Of a stretch of DNA of 64,000 nt, positions 50,666 to 59,800 are shown one piece after another. The notes beneath the pieces were generated by a model, which ran no database searches, was not told the origin of the DNA, and worked only from the letters and a program-made list of their open reading frames with translations. Positions within the stretch are counted from its first letter, which is position 1. Each line of letters begins with the position of its first letter. The stretch is from Streptomyces mobaraensis NBRC 13819 = DSM 40847. GTDB taxonomy: Bacteria; Actinomycetota; Actinomycetes; Streptomycetales; Streptomycetaceae. The DNA is taken from the NCBI RefSeq assembly GCF_017916255.1, contig NZ_CP072827.1:5853501-5917500 (forward strand), in the 5' to 3' direction. Position numbers and translations under genes: made by a program.

Positions 50666-51589
50666 ATGCCGCAGAACGAGACCGCCGTCCCGGGGACCGC
50701 CTCCTCGAGGACCGCCTCCCCGGGGAAGCCCCCCGAGATCACCTTCCCCGAGCTCCGCGTCCTCGCCGCCGTGGACGCGGCGGGCAGCTTCACCGCCGCC
50801 GGAGCCCGGCTGGGGCTGACCCAGTCCGCGGTCTCGCACGCCGTGCGCACCTGTGAACGCAAGCTCGGCGCCGTCCTCTTCGACCGCGGCCGGCACGGCG
50901 CACGCCCCACGGAGGCCGGGGCGCGGGCCGTGGCCCGGGCCCGGCGCATCCTGCGGCTGCTGGAGACCATGGGCGCCGAGACCCGCGGGCCGGGCCCGGA
51001 AGGGCTCGCCGGACCGCTGCGGATCGCCGCGTTCCGCAGCGCGGCCGCCCAGTTGCTGCCCGGCGCGCTGGCCCGGCTCGCGGTACGGCACCCGGGGCTC
51101 GCGCCGGAGGTGCGCATCGTGCGGGAGATCGGGCGCGGTACGGCGGGCGAGGTCGCCGACGGCCGCGCCGACCTGGGCATCGCCACCCTGGACGGCACCC
51201 AGCCGCTGCCGCCCGGCCTGGTGGCGGTGCCGCTGATCACCGAGCCCTACTCCCTCGTCCACCCGGCCGGCCATCCGGCGCCGCGCTCCCTGCCGTTGGT
51301 CGACTGGGCGGAGAACTGCGGTTCGTACACCCGCGACTGGTGGGCCGGGCAGGACTGGATCCCGCCCGCCACGATCAACGCGGAGGACGACAGCGTCGTC
51401 CTCTCGATGGTCGCCCAGGGCCTCGGCATGGCCATCATGCCGTCCCTCGCCCTGGCCATGGCCCCCGCCGGGGTCACCGTCGTGGACCTGGGCCCGACGG
51501 GTCCGCGGCGGATCGTCGGCTACGTCACGACCCCGGAGCTGGCGTGCAGCGCGGCGGTCCGCGAGCTGATCCGCGCGCTACGGTCGTGA
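50666..51589 (+). CDS. LysR family transcriptional regulator
   Basis: 307 residues. N-terminal HTH (LRVLAAVDAAGSFTAAGARL, LTQSAVSHAVRTCERKLGAV) and a periplasmic-binding-like effector domain (IAAFRSAAAQLLPGALARLA, GRADLGIATLDGT, DDSVVLSMVAQGLGMAIMPS). It is divergent from the MDR oxidoreductase and most likely activates or represses it in response to an electrophile or quinone. The start lacks a Shine-Dalgarno, and TAGATT 6 nt upstream suggests leaderless translation. Confidence 0.93.
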   Translation: MPQNETAVPGTASSRTASPGKPPEITFPELRVLAAVDAAGSFTAAGARLGLTQSAVSHAVRTCERKLGAVLFDRGRHGARPTEAGARAVARARRILRLLETMGAETRGPGPEGLAGPLRIAAFRSAAAQLLPGALARLAVRHPGLAPEVRIVREIGRGTAGEVADGRADLGIATLDGTQPLPPGLVAVPLITEPYSLVHPAGHPAPRSLPLVDWAENCGSYTRDWWAGQDWIPPATINAEDDSVVLSMVAQGLGMAIMPSLALAMAPAGVTVVDLGPTGPRRIVGYVTTPELACSAAVRELIRALRS

Positions 51590-51603
51590 GCGGGGGGCGC
51601 GCC

Positions 51604-51624
51604 CGCGGGGGTCGCGACCCCGCG
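51604..51624 (+). terminator. Stem-loop after the LysR gene
   Basis: CGCGGGG and CCCCGCG pair around GTCGCGA, 15 bp after the stop. The rest of 51590-51930 has no gene that can be supported. Confidence 0.55.
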
Positions 51625-51930
51625 CCCGCCGGTACCGCGCCCCCAGCCGGGCCCGCGCCCGTTGACGTTCCGTCCGTCCCGAATGCGCTGACATGACCGG
51701 CAATTCCCTCCGTGGGGTGAAGTGCCGGGCGGATCGCTTTGCGCGGTCCGGCGGGTGGGGAGGCTCGGCGCGACGACGAGCGCCCGGGCCGGGCGGCGAT
51801 CCGAACTCCCGGTCGGGGGAACGTTTCGGTGCTTTGCCGGTCACCTCGTGAGGGTGATGCGCGGCATGGTGCGGCGGGGCCCAGGGCAGTCGTGATGTGT
51901 CTCACCCGATGAGCGGATTAGAGGTACTTC

Positions 51931-52164
51931 ATGCGCAGCTTCGCCGTAATGACCCTCCGTGCCGCCGCGTTCCTGGGTGTGCTCTCCGGCCCCGCGCGGG
52001 GCACCGCGCCGTCCGCCGCCGCCGGCTCGCCCGCCGCCGGGGCGGGCTTCTTCGACGGCGTCGTGAACTCGGGAAAGGACGCCCTGGAGGCGTGGAAGCT
52101 GGAGGCCGCCGAGACGGTCGGCAGCGTCATGGCCCTGCGAAAGCCGGCCGGGCAGCAGGGCTGA
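51931..52164 (+). CDS. Small putative secreted protein
   Basis: 77 residues; the ATG at 51931 follows AGAGG. The start MRSFAVMTLRAAAFLGVLSG then PARGTAPSAAAGS looks like a signal peptide. The rest (FFDGVVNSGKDALEAWKLEA then AETVGSVMALRKP) could form one amphipathic helix. No family is recognised. It stands alone, convergent with the zinc-ribbon gene. Confidence 0.5.
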   Translation: MRSFAVMTLRAAAFLGVLSGPARGTAPSAAAGSPAAGAGFFDGVVNSGKDALEAWKLEAAETVGSVMALRKPAGQQG

Positions 52165-52220
52165 CCCTCGGCGGATCGCCCGGCGCGCGACGGACCGTCC
52201 GCTTCGCGTCGGCGAAGTGC

Positions 52221-52925
52221 TCAGCGTCGCCCGACCAGTTCCTCCGCGCAGGCGTTGAGCGCGCGCGGTGCGCCCGTGAGGTCCATGACGAACAGCGGGA
52301 GCCGGCAGTCGTCCGCCCGGGAGCGGGCCTCGGTCGTGTAGCCGGCGAGGGAGAAGCAGACCCCGGTCGCGTCCTCGGCCAGGGCGTGCAGCCAGAGGCA
52401 TTCGACGTCCCGCGTGGTGGTGGGCAGCGTCGTGGGATCCACCCGTACGACGAGGCCGTTGGCGAGCAGGTCGACCAGACCCGTCCCCGCCGGCCCGGTC
52501 GGCCGGTCCGGCCGGCGGACCTGGGCGAAGCCGAGCCAGCGCAGATAGCGCTGGGCGGCGGTGACGGCGTCGCGCTCGGTGCGGATGGCGACGGGCCGGA
52601 AGTCCGGCCGGGTCGTCCGCCGGGCCCCGGCGAGCCCCTCGGTTCCGGCGCCGCCGGCCGGCGCGGCGGAGTCCACGGGCAGCTGGACCACGGCCCCGCA
52701 CGAGCAGTCGAACTCCGGTCTGGGCCACTGGCCCTGGCGCCCGCAGCCGCCGCAGCGGACGGCGACCCAGCCGTTGCGCCAGGTGCGGTGGGCGACCGGA
52801 CGCGGAACGGAGCCGGGGGAGACGGGCAGGGTGAGGGGAGCGCCGCAGGCGCAGGGATAGGTGGGCGGAGTGTACGGGTGCTCCCGGCCGCACGTCGGGC
52901 AGTGCACCGGAACGCTCTTGGCCAT
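52221..52925 (-). CDS. Double zinc-ribbon protein with a C-terminal nuclease-like domain, function unknown
   Basis: 234 residues; the ATG at 52925 follows TGGAG. Two zinc-binding motifs occur in the first 80 residues (CPTC ... CACG and CGGC ... CSCG). The C-terminal part (DAVTAAQRYLRWLGFAQVRR, GLVDLLANGLVVRVDPTT, GVCFSLAGYTTEAR, LPLFVMDLTGAPRALNACAE) has the alternating pattern of a small restriction-endonuclease/Mrr-like fold, but the usual D...ExK residues are not clearly conserved. It may bind nucleic acid. It is co-directional with gcl but 147 bp downstream of it. Confidence 0.6.
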   Translation of the reverse strand: MAKSVPVHCPTCGREHPYTPPTYPCACGAPLTLPVSPGSVPRPVAHRTWRNGWVAVRCGGCGRQGQWPRPEFDCSCGAVVQLPVDSAAPAGGAGTEGLAGARRTTRPDFRPVAIRTERDAVTAAQRYLRWLGFAQVRRPDRPTGPAGTGLVDLLANGLVVRVDPTTLPTTTRDVECLWLHALAEDATGVCFSLAGYTTEARSRADDCRLPLFVMDLTGAPRALNACAEELVGRR

Positions 52926-53072
52926 GGTCGGCTCCAGCGAACGGGTCCGTAGGACTGAGGCACTCCATAGTCCACGAAGCGGACGCCGCGAGGGGCGCGA
53001 ATGGCCGAAGCGGGGACCCGGACGGCGGCGCCGCGGCGCGACCCGGCGGTTGGGACGCCACCGTCCGGGGGT

Positions 53073-54809
53073 TTAGGGGGCGGGCAGCGGCTCGTACTCG
53101 CGGACGGCGTCGATGTCGGCGCCGTGCGGGGTGTTGGCCTCCCGCTCGATCATGATCTCCACCAGCACGGGACGCGAGGTGGCGACGGCTTTCTCGCGCG
53201 CCCACTCGATGGCGGGCCGGATGTCGGCGGGCCGGACCACCCGCCGTCCTGAACAGCCGTACGCCTCCATGATCTTGACGTGATCGGTGCCGGTCTCGTC
53301 GTAATGGATGTCGACCTGGTAGTTCATGGCGTAGGGGAGGGACGCCTGTCGGATGAGGCCCAGGTACTCGTTGTTGAGCATGATCAGTACGAAGGGGATG
53401 GCGTACTGCGCGGCCACCGCCAGTTCCTCGACCGTGTACTGGAACCCGTAGTCCCCCACGACGCCCACGACTTCCGTACCGCCCCGGCCCATGCCCTCCA
53501 GCGCCTTCTTGACGCCGATCGCGGCCGGCACTTCCCAGCCGAGCGGACCGGCCTGACCGCAGACCTGGTAATGCCGGGGCCGGTGGGCCTTCTGATGCTG
53601 GCCGCCCCAGATCTGGTAGAGGCCGATGGCGGTGACGAAGTACGTGTCCGCGCCGAAGACCTCGTTGATCTCCCGGTAGACCCGGGGCGCCTTGACGGGC
53701 ACGGTGTCGAAGTCCTCGCGGCGGACGAGGGTCCGTTTCAGCTCGGCGCACCGGGCCCGCCAGGGACCGATGCGCGGCCGGGCGGACCGGGCCCGGGCGG
53801 CGGCCAGTAGCGCGGCGAGGAAGGCCCGGGCGTCCGAGACGATCCCCAGCTCCGGTGCGACGACCCGCCCCAGCTGGGTCGGTTCGACGTCCACCTGCAC
53901 GAACCTGCGCGCGCCGCGGTAGACGGAGAGGTCCGCTCCGGTGTGGCGGTCGCCGAAGCGGGCGCCGACGGCGAGCACGAAGTCGGCCTCCAGGAACGAG
54001 GCGTTGGCGTACCGCTGGGACGTCTGGATGCCGGTGGTGCCCATGTTGAGCTCGTGGTCGTCCTCGATGACGCCCTTGCCCATCAGCGTCACCTGGAACG
54101 GCAGCCGCAGCTCCTCGACCAGCGCCCGGAGTTCCGCCGCCGCCCCGGCGGTGACGACCCCGCCCCCGGCCAGCACGAGCGGCCGTTCCGCGGCGAGCAG
54201 CAGGTCCAAGGCAGCCTCTACGGACGGGCCGTGCGGCGGGCAGGGCCGGACGGGCAGCCGGGCGTCGGTCCCGGGCGCGTACGCGATCTCGTGCCGGGCC
54301 ACGTCCAGCGGGATGTCGACGAGCACCGGCCCCGGCCGTCCCTCGCGCGCCGTGCGGAACGCCTCCCGGAACACCCACGGCAACTGTGCCGCCTCCTTGA
54401 CCTGCACGGCCCACTTGGTGACCGGCCGGGCCACCGCCACGATGTCCACCGCCTGGAACGCCTCCTGGTGCAGCTTGCCGGAGACCGCCTGGCCGGTGAC
54501 GCAGACCATCGGGACCGAGTCCGCGTGCGCCGTGTAGAGGCCGGTGACCAGGTTGGTGGCGCCCGGCCCGGAGGTCGCCAGGGCCACGCCGACCCGCCCG
54601 TTGGTCCGGGCCCAGCCGTCGGCCATGTGCGCCGCGGCCTCCTCGTGCCGGACGACGAGGTGCTCGACGCCGCCGTCCGCCTCCAGCGCCTGGTACAGCG
54701 GGAGGATGGCGGCGCCGGGGCAGCCGAAGACGATGTCGACGCCCTCGTCCTTGAGGATGTGCACCACCGCGCGCATGGCGGGGATCCGGGGCACGCTGAT
54801 TCCGCTCAT
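53073..54809 (-). CDS. gcl: Glyoxylate carboligase-like ThDP enzyme
   Basis: 578 residues from the ATG at 54809, overlapping the glxR stop as ATGA. It has three ThDP-enzyme domains: GCPGAAILPLYQALEADGG, a central FAD/Rossmann-like domain (ILP to VDVEPTQLGRVVAPELGI), and the ThDP motif GDYGFQYTVEELAVAAQYAI then LNNEYLGLIRQ. C-terminal features YFVTAIGLYQIWGGQ and CGQAGPLGWEVPAAIG match glyoxylate carboligase, which joins two glyoxylates into tartronate semialdehyde. Residue 56 is Glu (VVRHEEAAAHMADG), whereas well-studied Gcl has Val there, so this may be a divergent Gcl or another carboligase. The operon partners support a glyoxylate role. Confidence 0.85.
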   Translation of the reverse strand: MSGISVPRIPAMRAVVHILKDEGVDIVFGCPGAAILPLYQALEADGGVEHLVVRHEEAAAHMADGWARTNGRVGVALATSGPGATNLVTGLYTAHADSVPMVCVTGQAVSGKLHQEAFQAVDIVAVARPVTKWAVQVKEAAQLPWVFREAFRTAREGRPGPVLVDIPLDVARHEIAYAPGTDARLPVRPCPPHGPSVEAALDLLLAAERPLVLAGGGVVTAGAAAELRALVEELRLPFQVTLMGKGVIEDDHELNMGTTGIQTSQRYANASFLEADFVLAVGARFGDRHTGADLSVYRGARRFVQVDVEPTQLGRVVAPELGIVSDARAFLAALLAAARARSARPRIGPWRARCAELKRTLVRREDFDTVPVKAPRVYREINEVFGADTYFVTAIGLYQIWGGQHQKAHRPRHYQVCGQAGPLGWEVPAAIGVKKALEGMGRGGTEVVGVVGDYGFQYTVEELAVAAQYAIPFVLIMLNNEYLGLIRQASLPYAMNYQVDIHYDETGTDHVKIMEAYGCSGRRVVRPADIRPAIEWAREKAVATSRPVLVEIMIEREANTPHGADIDAVREYEPLPAP

Positions 54810-55678
54810 GCGGCCGACATCCTCTCCACGCCGCGCAGCAGGACCGAGTGGTCGAGCCCGCCGTCGCCCTGCGCCCGGACCGCCGCGACCAGTTGGGCGA
54901 CCAGCCCGCAGAGGGGCAGCGCGACGCCGGCCTCGCGGGCGGCGGCGGTGACGATGCCCATGTCCTTGTGGTGCAGGTCGATCCGGAAGCCCGGGGTGAA
55001 GTCCCGGGTGAGGAAGGCGTGCTTCTTCCGGTCGAGGACCGCCGAGCCGGCGAGGCCGCCGTTCAGCACGTCCAGCGCGACGGCCGGGTCCACGCCGGAG
55101 CGTTCCAGGAAGACGACGGCCTCGGCGCAGGCTTGCAGCGTGGCCGCGACGATCAGCTGGTTGGCCGCCTTGACGGTCTGGCCGGCGCCGTGCGGTCCGC
55201 ACAGTGCGGCGGTCGAGCCGAGGACGTCGAACAGCGGCCGGGCCGCCTCGAAGTCCGCGCGCTCCCCGCCCGCCATGATCGACAGGGTGCCCTCGACGGC
55301 GCCCGCCTCGCCGCCGGATACGGGGGCGTCCAGGACGCGGAGGCCGCGTTCCGCGCCTGCTTGGGCCAGGGTGACGGCCGTGCGGGGAGTGACCGTCGAC
55401 ATGTCGATGAACAGGGTGCCTGGGCGGGCGTGTTCGAGGACGCCTTCCTCGCCGAGCGCGACGGCCGTCACCTCGGCGTCCGCCGGGAGCATCGTGATGA
55501 CGACGTCCGCGTCCTGGACGGCTTCCCCTACGGAGGGGGCGGGGGTGCCGCCGTGGGCGGCGAGGTGGTCGAGTTTGTGTTGTTCGAGGGTGTGGGCGGT
55601 GAGGGGGTAGTTGGCTTTGAGGAGGTTGTGGGCCATGGGGGAGCCCATGATTCCGAGGCCGATCCAGGCTATGCGCAT
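54806..55678 (-). CDS. glxR: 2-hydroxy-3-oxopropionate (tartronate semialdehyde) reductase
   Basis: 290 residues; AAAGGA precedes the ATG. Beta-hydroxyacid dehydrogenase fold: AWIGLGIMGSPMAHNLLKAN, FIDMSTVTPRTAVTLA, VLDAPVSGGEAGAVEGTLSI and the catalytic lysine in GAGQTVKAANQLIVAA. It reduces tartronate semialdehyde made by Gcl to glycerate. It lies between hyi and gcl, with a large repeat element separating it from hyi and a 4-bp overlap with gcl. Confidence 0.93.
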   Translation of the reverse strand: MRIAWIGLGIMGSPMAHNLLKANYPLTAHTLEQHKLDHLAAHGGTPAPSVGEAVQDADVVITMLPADAEVTAVALGEEGVLEHARPGTLFIDMSTVTPRTAVTLAQAGAERGLRVLDAPVSGGEAGAVEGTLSIMAGGERADFEAARPLFDVLGSTAALCGPHGAGQTVKAANQLIVAATLQACAEAVVFLERSGVDPAVALDVLNGGLAGSAVLDRKKHAFLTRDFTPGFRIDLHHKDMGIVTAAAREAGVALPLCGLVAQLVAAVRAQGDGGLDHSVLLRGVERMSAA

Positions 55679-55707
55679 GGGTTTCCTTTCGGTGGGTGGT
55701 GGGTGTG

Positions 55708-55942
55708 CCCCGGACCCGCCCCTTCGCCGTTTCCTGGGGCTGCGCCCCAGACCCCCTGATCGCGGCTTCGCCGCTCGTCCTCAAGCGCCGGACGGGCTGG
55801 ATAGCGCGCCCGGGCGCACACTTCAGCCCGTTGGGGGTGCCCCCTCTGGGGGAGTTTGAGGACAACCGCGCGAAGCGCGGTTTCGGGGGTGCGGGGGCTC
55901 ACCCCCGCAAGAAACGGGAAGGGGCGGGACCAGGGCACACCT
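55708..55942. repeat. Nested-hairpin intergenic element, copy B (inverted and rearranged)
   Basis: The order of subunits is the reverse of copy A: outer arm near GGACCCGCCCCTTCGCC, CTGGGGC-TGC-GCCCCAG, GCGGC-TTC-GCCGC, the centre, AACCGCGC-GAA-GCGCGGTT, TGCGGGGG-CTCA-CCCCCGCA, and outer arm GAAACGGGAAGGGGCGGGACC read right to left. The central left arm is replaced by another common Streptomyces repeat (GTCCTCAAGCGCCGGACGGG), while the right arm matches copy A. It lies between hyi and glxR, both on the minus strand. Confidence 0.85.
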
Positions 55943-55943
55943 C

Positions 55944-56732
55944 CTACGGCCGATGCTCCAGCGCGACCCACCCGCCGTACCCCACCTTGCGCAACCGCGC
56001 GACCAGCGCGCCGAAGTCCAGACGACCCGTCCCGGGCGCCCCGCGCCCCGGGCAGTCGGCGAACTGCACATGCCCGGCAACCGACCCGTACCGGTCGATG
56101 ACGGCGTCCAGGTCCGCCCCGCCCATCGCCAGGTGGTACAGGTCCATCAGGAACTTCGCGTTCCCCAGCCCGGTCACGGCGTTCACCCGCTCGGCGACGG
56201 CGACGGCCGCCTCCGCCGTCACGAGCGGATAGTCCGGCGACTCGGCCGAGTTGAGCGTCTCGATCAGCAGGTCGGCACCGACCCGGTGCGCCGCGCGCGC
56301 CGCGAGGACGAGGTTGTCGAGGGCGAGCGCGTCCTGGACGGCGGGATCCACGTCCGGCAGCCGGTTGCCGTAGAGGGCGTTGAGGCCCGTACAGCCCAGC
56401 GACCCGGCGAAGTCGGCGGCGACGTCGATGTTGGCGCGGAACCGCTCCGCCTCCCGCCCCGGCAGGGACAGCGCCCCCCGGTCGGGCCCGGGCAGTCGGC
56501 CCGCGTAGAAGTTGAGCCCGACGAGCCGGGTGCCGGCGGATGTCAACGCGGCGCTCAGGGCGTCGAGTTCGGAGCGCGGCGGGCACGGTTCGTCCGGCCA
56601 CGGCCACCACAGCTCGACGGCGGTGAACCCGGCGGCGGCCGCGGCGGCGGGGCGTTCGAGGAGGGGGAGGTCGGCGTAGAGGAGGGAGAGGTTGGCGGCC
56701 AGACGCTGTTCGGCGGGCTCGGGAGCCACCAT
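55944..56732 (-). CDS. hyi: Hydroxypyruvate isomerase
   Basis: 262 residues, a TIM-barrel xylose-isomerase-like protein. Motifs: NLSLLYADLPLLERPAAAAA, TAVELWWPWPDE, LVGLNFYAGRLPGPDRGALS, GADLLIETLNSAESPDYPLV, FLMDLYHLAMGGADLDAVID and GHVQFADCPGRGAPGTGRLD, with metal-binding Glu, Asp and His. It interconverts hydroxypyruvate and tartronate semialdehyde, upstream of glxR. It is the first gene of the glyoxylate block, and its upstream region has two operator-like repeats. Confidence 0.92.
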   Translation of the reverse strand: MVAPEPAEQRLAANLSLLYADLPLLERPAAAAAAGFTAVELWWPWPDEPCPPRSELDALSAALTSAGTRLVGLNFYAGRLPGPDRGALSLPGREAERFRANIDVAADFAGSLGCTGLNALYGNRLPDVDPAVQDALALDNLVLAARAAHRVGADLLIETLNSAESPDYPLVTAEAAVAVAERVNAVTGLGNAKFLMDLYHLAMGGADLDAVIDRYGSVAGHVQFADCPGRGAPGTGRLDFGALVARLRKVGYGGWVALEHRP

Positions 56733-56744
56733 AGGGCCACCTGC

Positions 56745-56779
56745 TTCCGTATCGTGGAATGAAGAATCCGTTCAACGGA
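56745..56779. promoter_or_regulatory. Two operator-like inverted repeats upstream of hyi
   Basis: TTCC-N7-GGAA at 56745-56759 and TCCGTT-C-AACGGA at 56767-56779 lie 13-47 bp before the hyi start. The arrangement resembles sites of IclR-type regulators of allantoin/glyoxylate genes; no such regulator is in the window. Confidence 0.5.
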
Positions 56780-56872
56780 AAAGAAGGTGCCGGAGACTCG
56801 TCGGCCTGTCAAGAAGCTCCGGGGCAGCCCCCGGAAAGGAGGGCTGCCCCGGAGCGGTACCGCCGACGGCCG

Positions 56873-59800
56873 TTACGGCTGCTTGCCCTGCAGGGTCTTC
56901 TCAAGGGCGTTCGCGTACAGGCGGGCGCCCCCGATCTTCGGGTGGAAGGACTGGGCCGACAGCCCCCGGGACAGAGGCAGCCAGGACGCCAGCGGGTCAT
57001 CGGATTTCGTGAGCTTGGTGACGATGGCGTGGATCTGCTCCGGGTCCCCGCACACCGCCTTGCCCGCGAAGTCCTCCGTCGGGTCGGAGAACACCACCTG
57101 GGCGCCTTGCTCGCCCGCGTCGGCGGCCGCCTTCTTCATCGCCGCCGTCAAGGTGGGGGCGACACCGTTGAGCCAGGCGGCGGACGCCTCGGAGAGACCG
57201 ACACCGGGCAGGCCGGGGATGCCCTTGTTCAGGCACGAAGCGCTGCCGGAGAACAGCGGGGGGTACCCCATGAGGACGATCTTCGCATGGGGAGCCCTGT
57301 CGTGGATCTCCAGCAGGACCTTTTCGATGTCCGGGCGGACGATCTGGTCGATGATGCCCGGCACTGCCTTCTCCATCGGCTTCCCTATGAAGTCCGAGTC
57401 CCGGCTGCCGATGCGGTCCTTGTCCTGGGAACCGAGCTTCTTGTTCGTCTCGTCGTCCCTGTCCAGTACGTCGAAATCCTTGTCCTTGCAGTTGCCGTCG
57501 CCGAACGCGAGCAGGCACTTCTTGACGATGTAGGCGAACCGCGAGTCATTGCCGCCGATGGAGATCGTGACCAGGGTCGTGTTGTTGTCCAGGTACCCCT
57601 TGTCCATCTGCGGCATCTCACCCCCGTCCTCGTTGTACACGCCACCGTGCTTCACGTTGTACGTACGCGCCCCCGAGCACGCGACCATCTGGTAATCCAT
57701 GTCCGAATTCCACGTGTCGTCCAGCTCGCCGACCGACTTCGACGTCCCGGGCAGCGTCGCCTGACGGGACCACGCCTTGCGCGACCGGTGGCAGGCATTG
57801 CGCTGCTTCGGGTCGCCGTTGCGGTAGTTGGTCTCCGGGTAGTAGTCCGCGTCGCCGTCCGACGCCCCCTCGCCCGAGGAGAACGAATCGCCCATCGCGA
57901 CCACGGAGTTCTTGGGCTTGCCCGGGAGTTCCTGGAACTGGATCGTGTCCCAGGCGATGTCCTCGTCCGCCGTACCGTCCTCAGTGGCGTTGGACAGTTC
58001 CACCGTCGGCTGCCCGGTGAAGTGGAACACGCCCAGGCTCACCCACCGTCCGGCACGCTGTGCCACGAACCGGTCGGGGCTGGTGCTGTCCGTGTTGTGG
58101 ACCCGGTACAGCGCGTGCTTCGTGTGGGCGCCCGTATCGGGCAGGAGGACCAGGACCCGGGCCCAACTCAGCTTCTGGGGCAGGGTCCAGACTCCGGTGA
58201 TGGTCATCGGGCCGTCGTTGCCGCCGCCGTGGGCCGCGTTGCGGGTGTGCGCGAACCAGAAGATCCCCGGGTGCCCGCCGCCGTTCGTGTGGAGGTCCCC
58301 CTTGCCCTCGTACAGCTTCTCTCCGTCGTGGTGCCCCACGCCGCCCTTGGGGACGCCGTTGAAATGGAAGGTGAAGCTCCCCTCCGAACGCGCCTTGCCG
58401 CACGCGGACCACGTCTCCGTCCCGTCCGGCACGGAGGTCACGAGGTGCCCGCCCGGCACGGCGCCGGTGCACACCGGATTGCCGTTCAGCAGATCACGGC
58501 CGCGGCCCGGCTCCGGGACCGCCGTCGCGTACTTGATGTCCTCGAACCCGCACGTGTCGGCGCAGTCGGGCTTCCACGTCACGTTGGGCTGGTTCCACCA
58601 GAACTGCCGGTAGCAGTCCTCGTCGGGGCACTTCGGCGGGGTCTTCGGGTCGCAGCCGTTGGTGGGGTTGCAGAACGCCTCCAGCGGCGGGGTGACCTGG
58701 CTGCGGTACTCCTTCTTCTTCCACCACGCGGGCCGGTAGCCGGCCGAGGAGAACCCCGACTCGCCCGCCCGCTGCTGACGGCCGTCGGTGTTGTAGGAGA
58801 AGCCGGTGTCGATGGACCAGGCGGCCCAGCCCATCACCTTCTCCTCGTACGGCCAGTCCTGCGGGTGGGCGGCGTCCTTGACGGCCCCGGGGCCGTCCAC
58901 GTCGGTGTCCATGAACGGGTGGCCCCAGCTCTTGGCGTAGAGCGGGTTGGCCGGGTTGTTGTACCAGCCCAGCCCCCAGTGCCCGCCGTTCTTGCCCGCC
59001 TCCGACGGCGGGTTGAAGCCGAGGTTGTAGTTCCAGACCGCGGTGAACCAGTTCTCCACCCGGGACGGGTCGTCGTTGTTGACGGTGATCTTCTGCCCGT
59101 CGGTGTGCACCTCGTTCCACTTGTCGGCGAGGATCTTCATCGAGGCGGCGACGTTGGTGGCGTAGTCGATCGCGACGAGCTTCTGCAGGGCCGGGGACAG
59201 GCTCTTCTCGTTGTCCTTCTCATGGCCCGCCAGGCGCATGCCGTCGGTGACCTGCCCGACGCCGTACCCGCAGTCGGACTTCTCCCAGTGGATCCGCCAG
59301 AAGGAGTCCGGGTCGTCCTTGACGGGCTTGCGGCCGTAGTAGCCGTCCATCGCGGCCAGCGGATTGCCCATCTGGCCGGGGATCGAACCGCCTTCGGCCT
59401 GCCACAGGTTGGATTCCTGCGCCATGATGCCGAGCATCACGTTCGCCGGGATGCGCCCGCCCCCGTTCAGCGTCGGCGGCGGGAACAGGCCCTGCGGGTC
59501 GATCGTGCCCAGCCCGGCCTGGTCGCGGTATCCGCCCTGCCGGAGGTACTGGCCGCGCAGCTGGCCGCGGACGGCCATGTCGACGGCCCACTCGACCTGG
59601 TTGGGCGTCGGCTGCAGCGCCTGGGCGTTCAGGTCGTTGCGGGAGACGGCGCAGACGCGGTCGGTGTCCCGCGGATCCGTCTCGATGTCGGTGCCGTCGC
59701 CGGCCGCGAACGACCGTGCGGCCGGCTTGGCGTCGCGGACGGGAAGGGCGGGGGAGGGCGCCTTGCCGCCCGGCGCCTTCCCGTTCGGCGCCGTCGCGTC

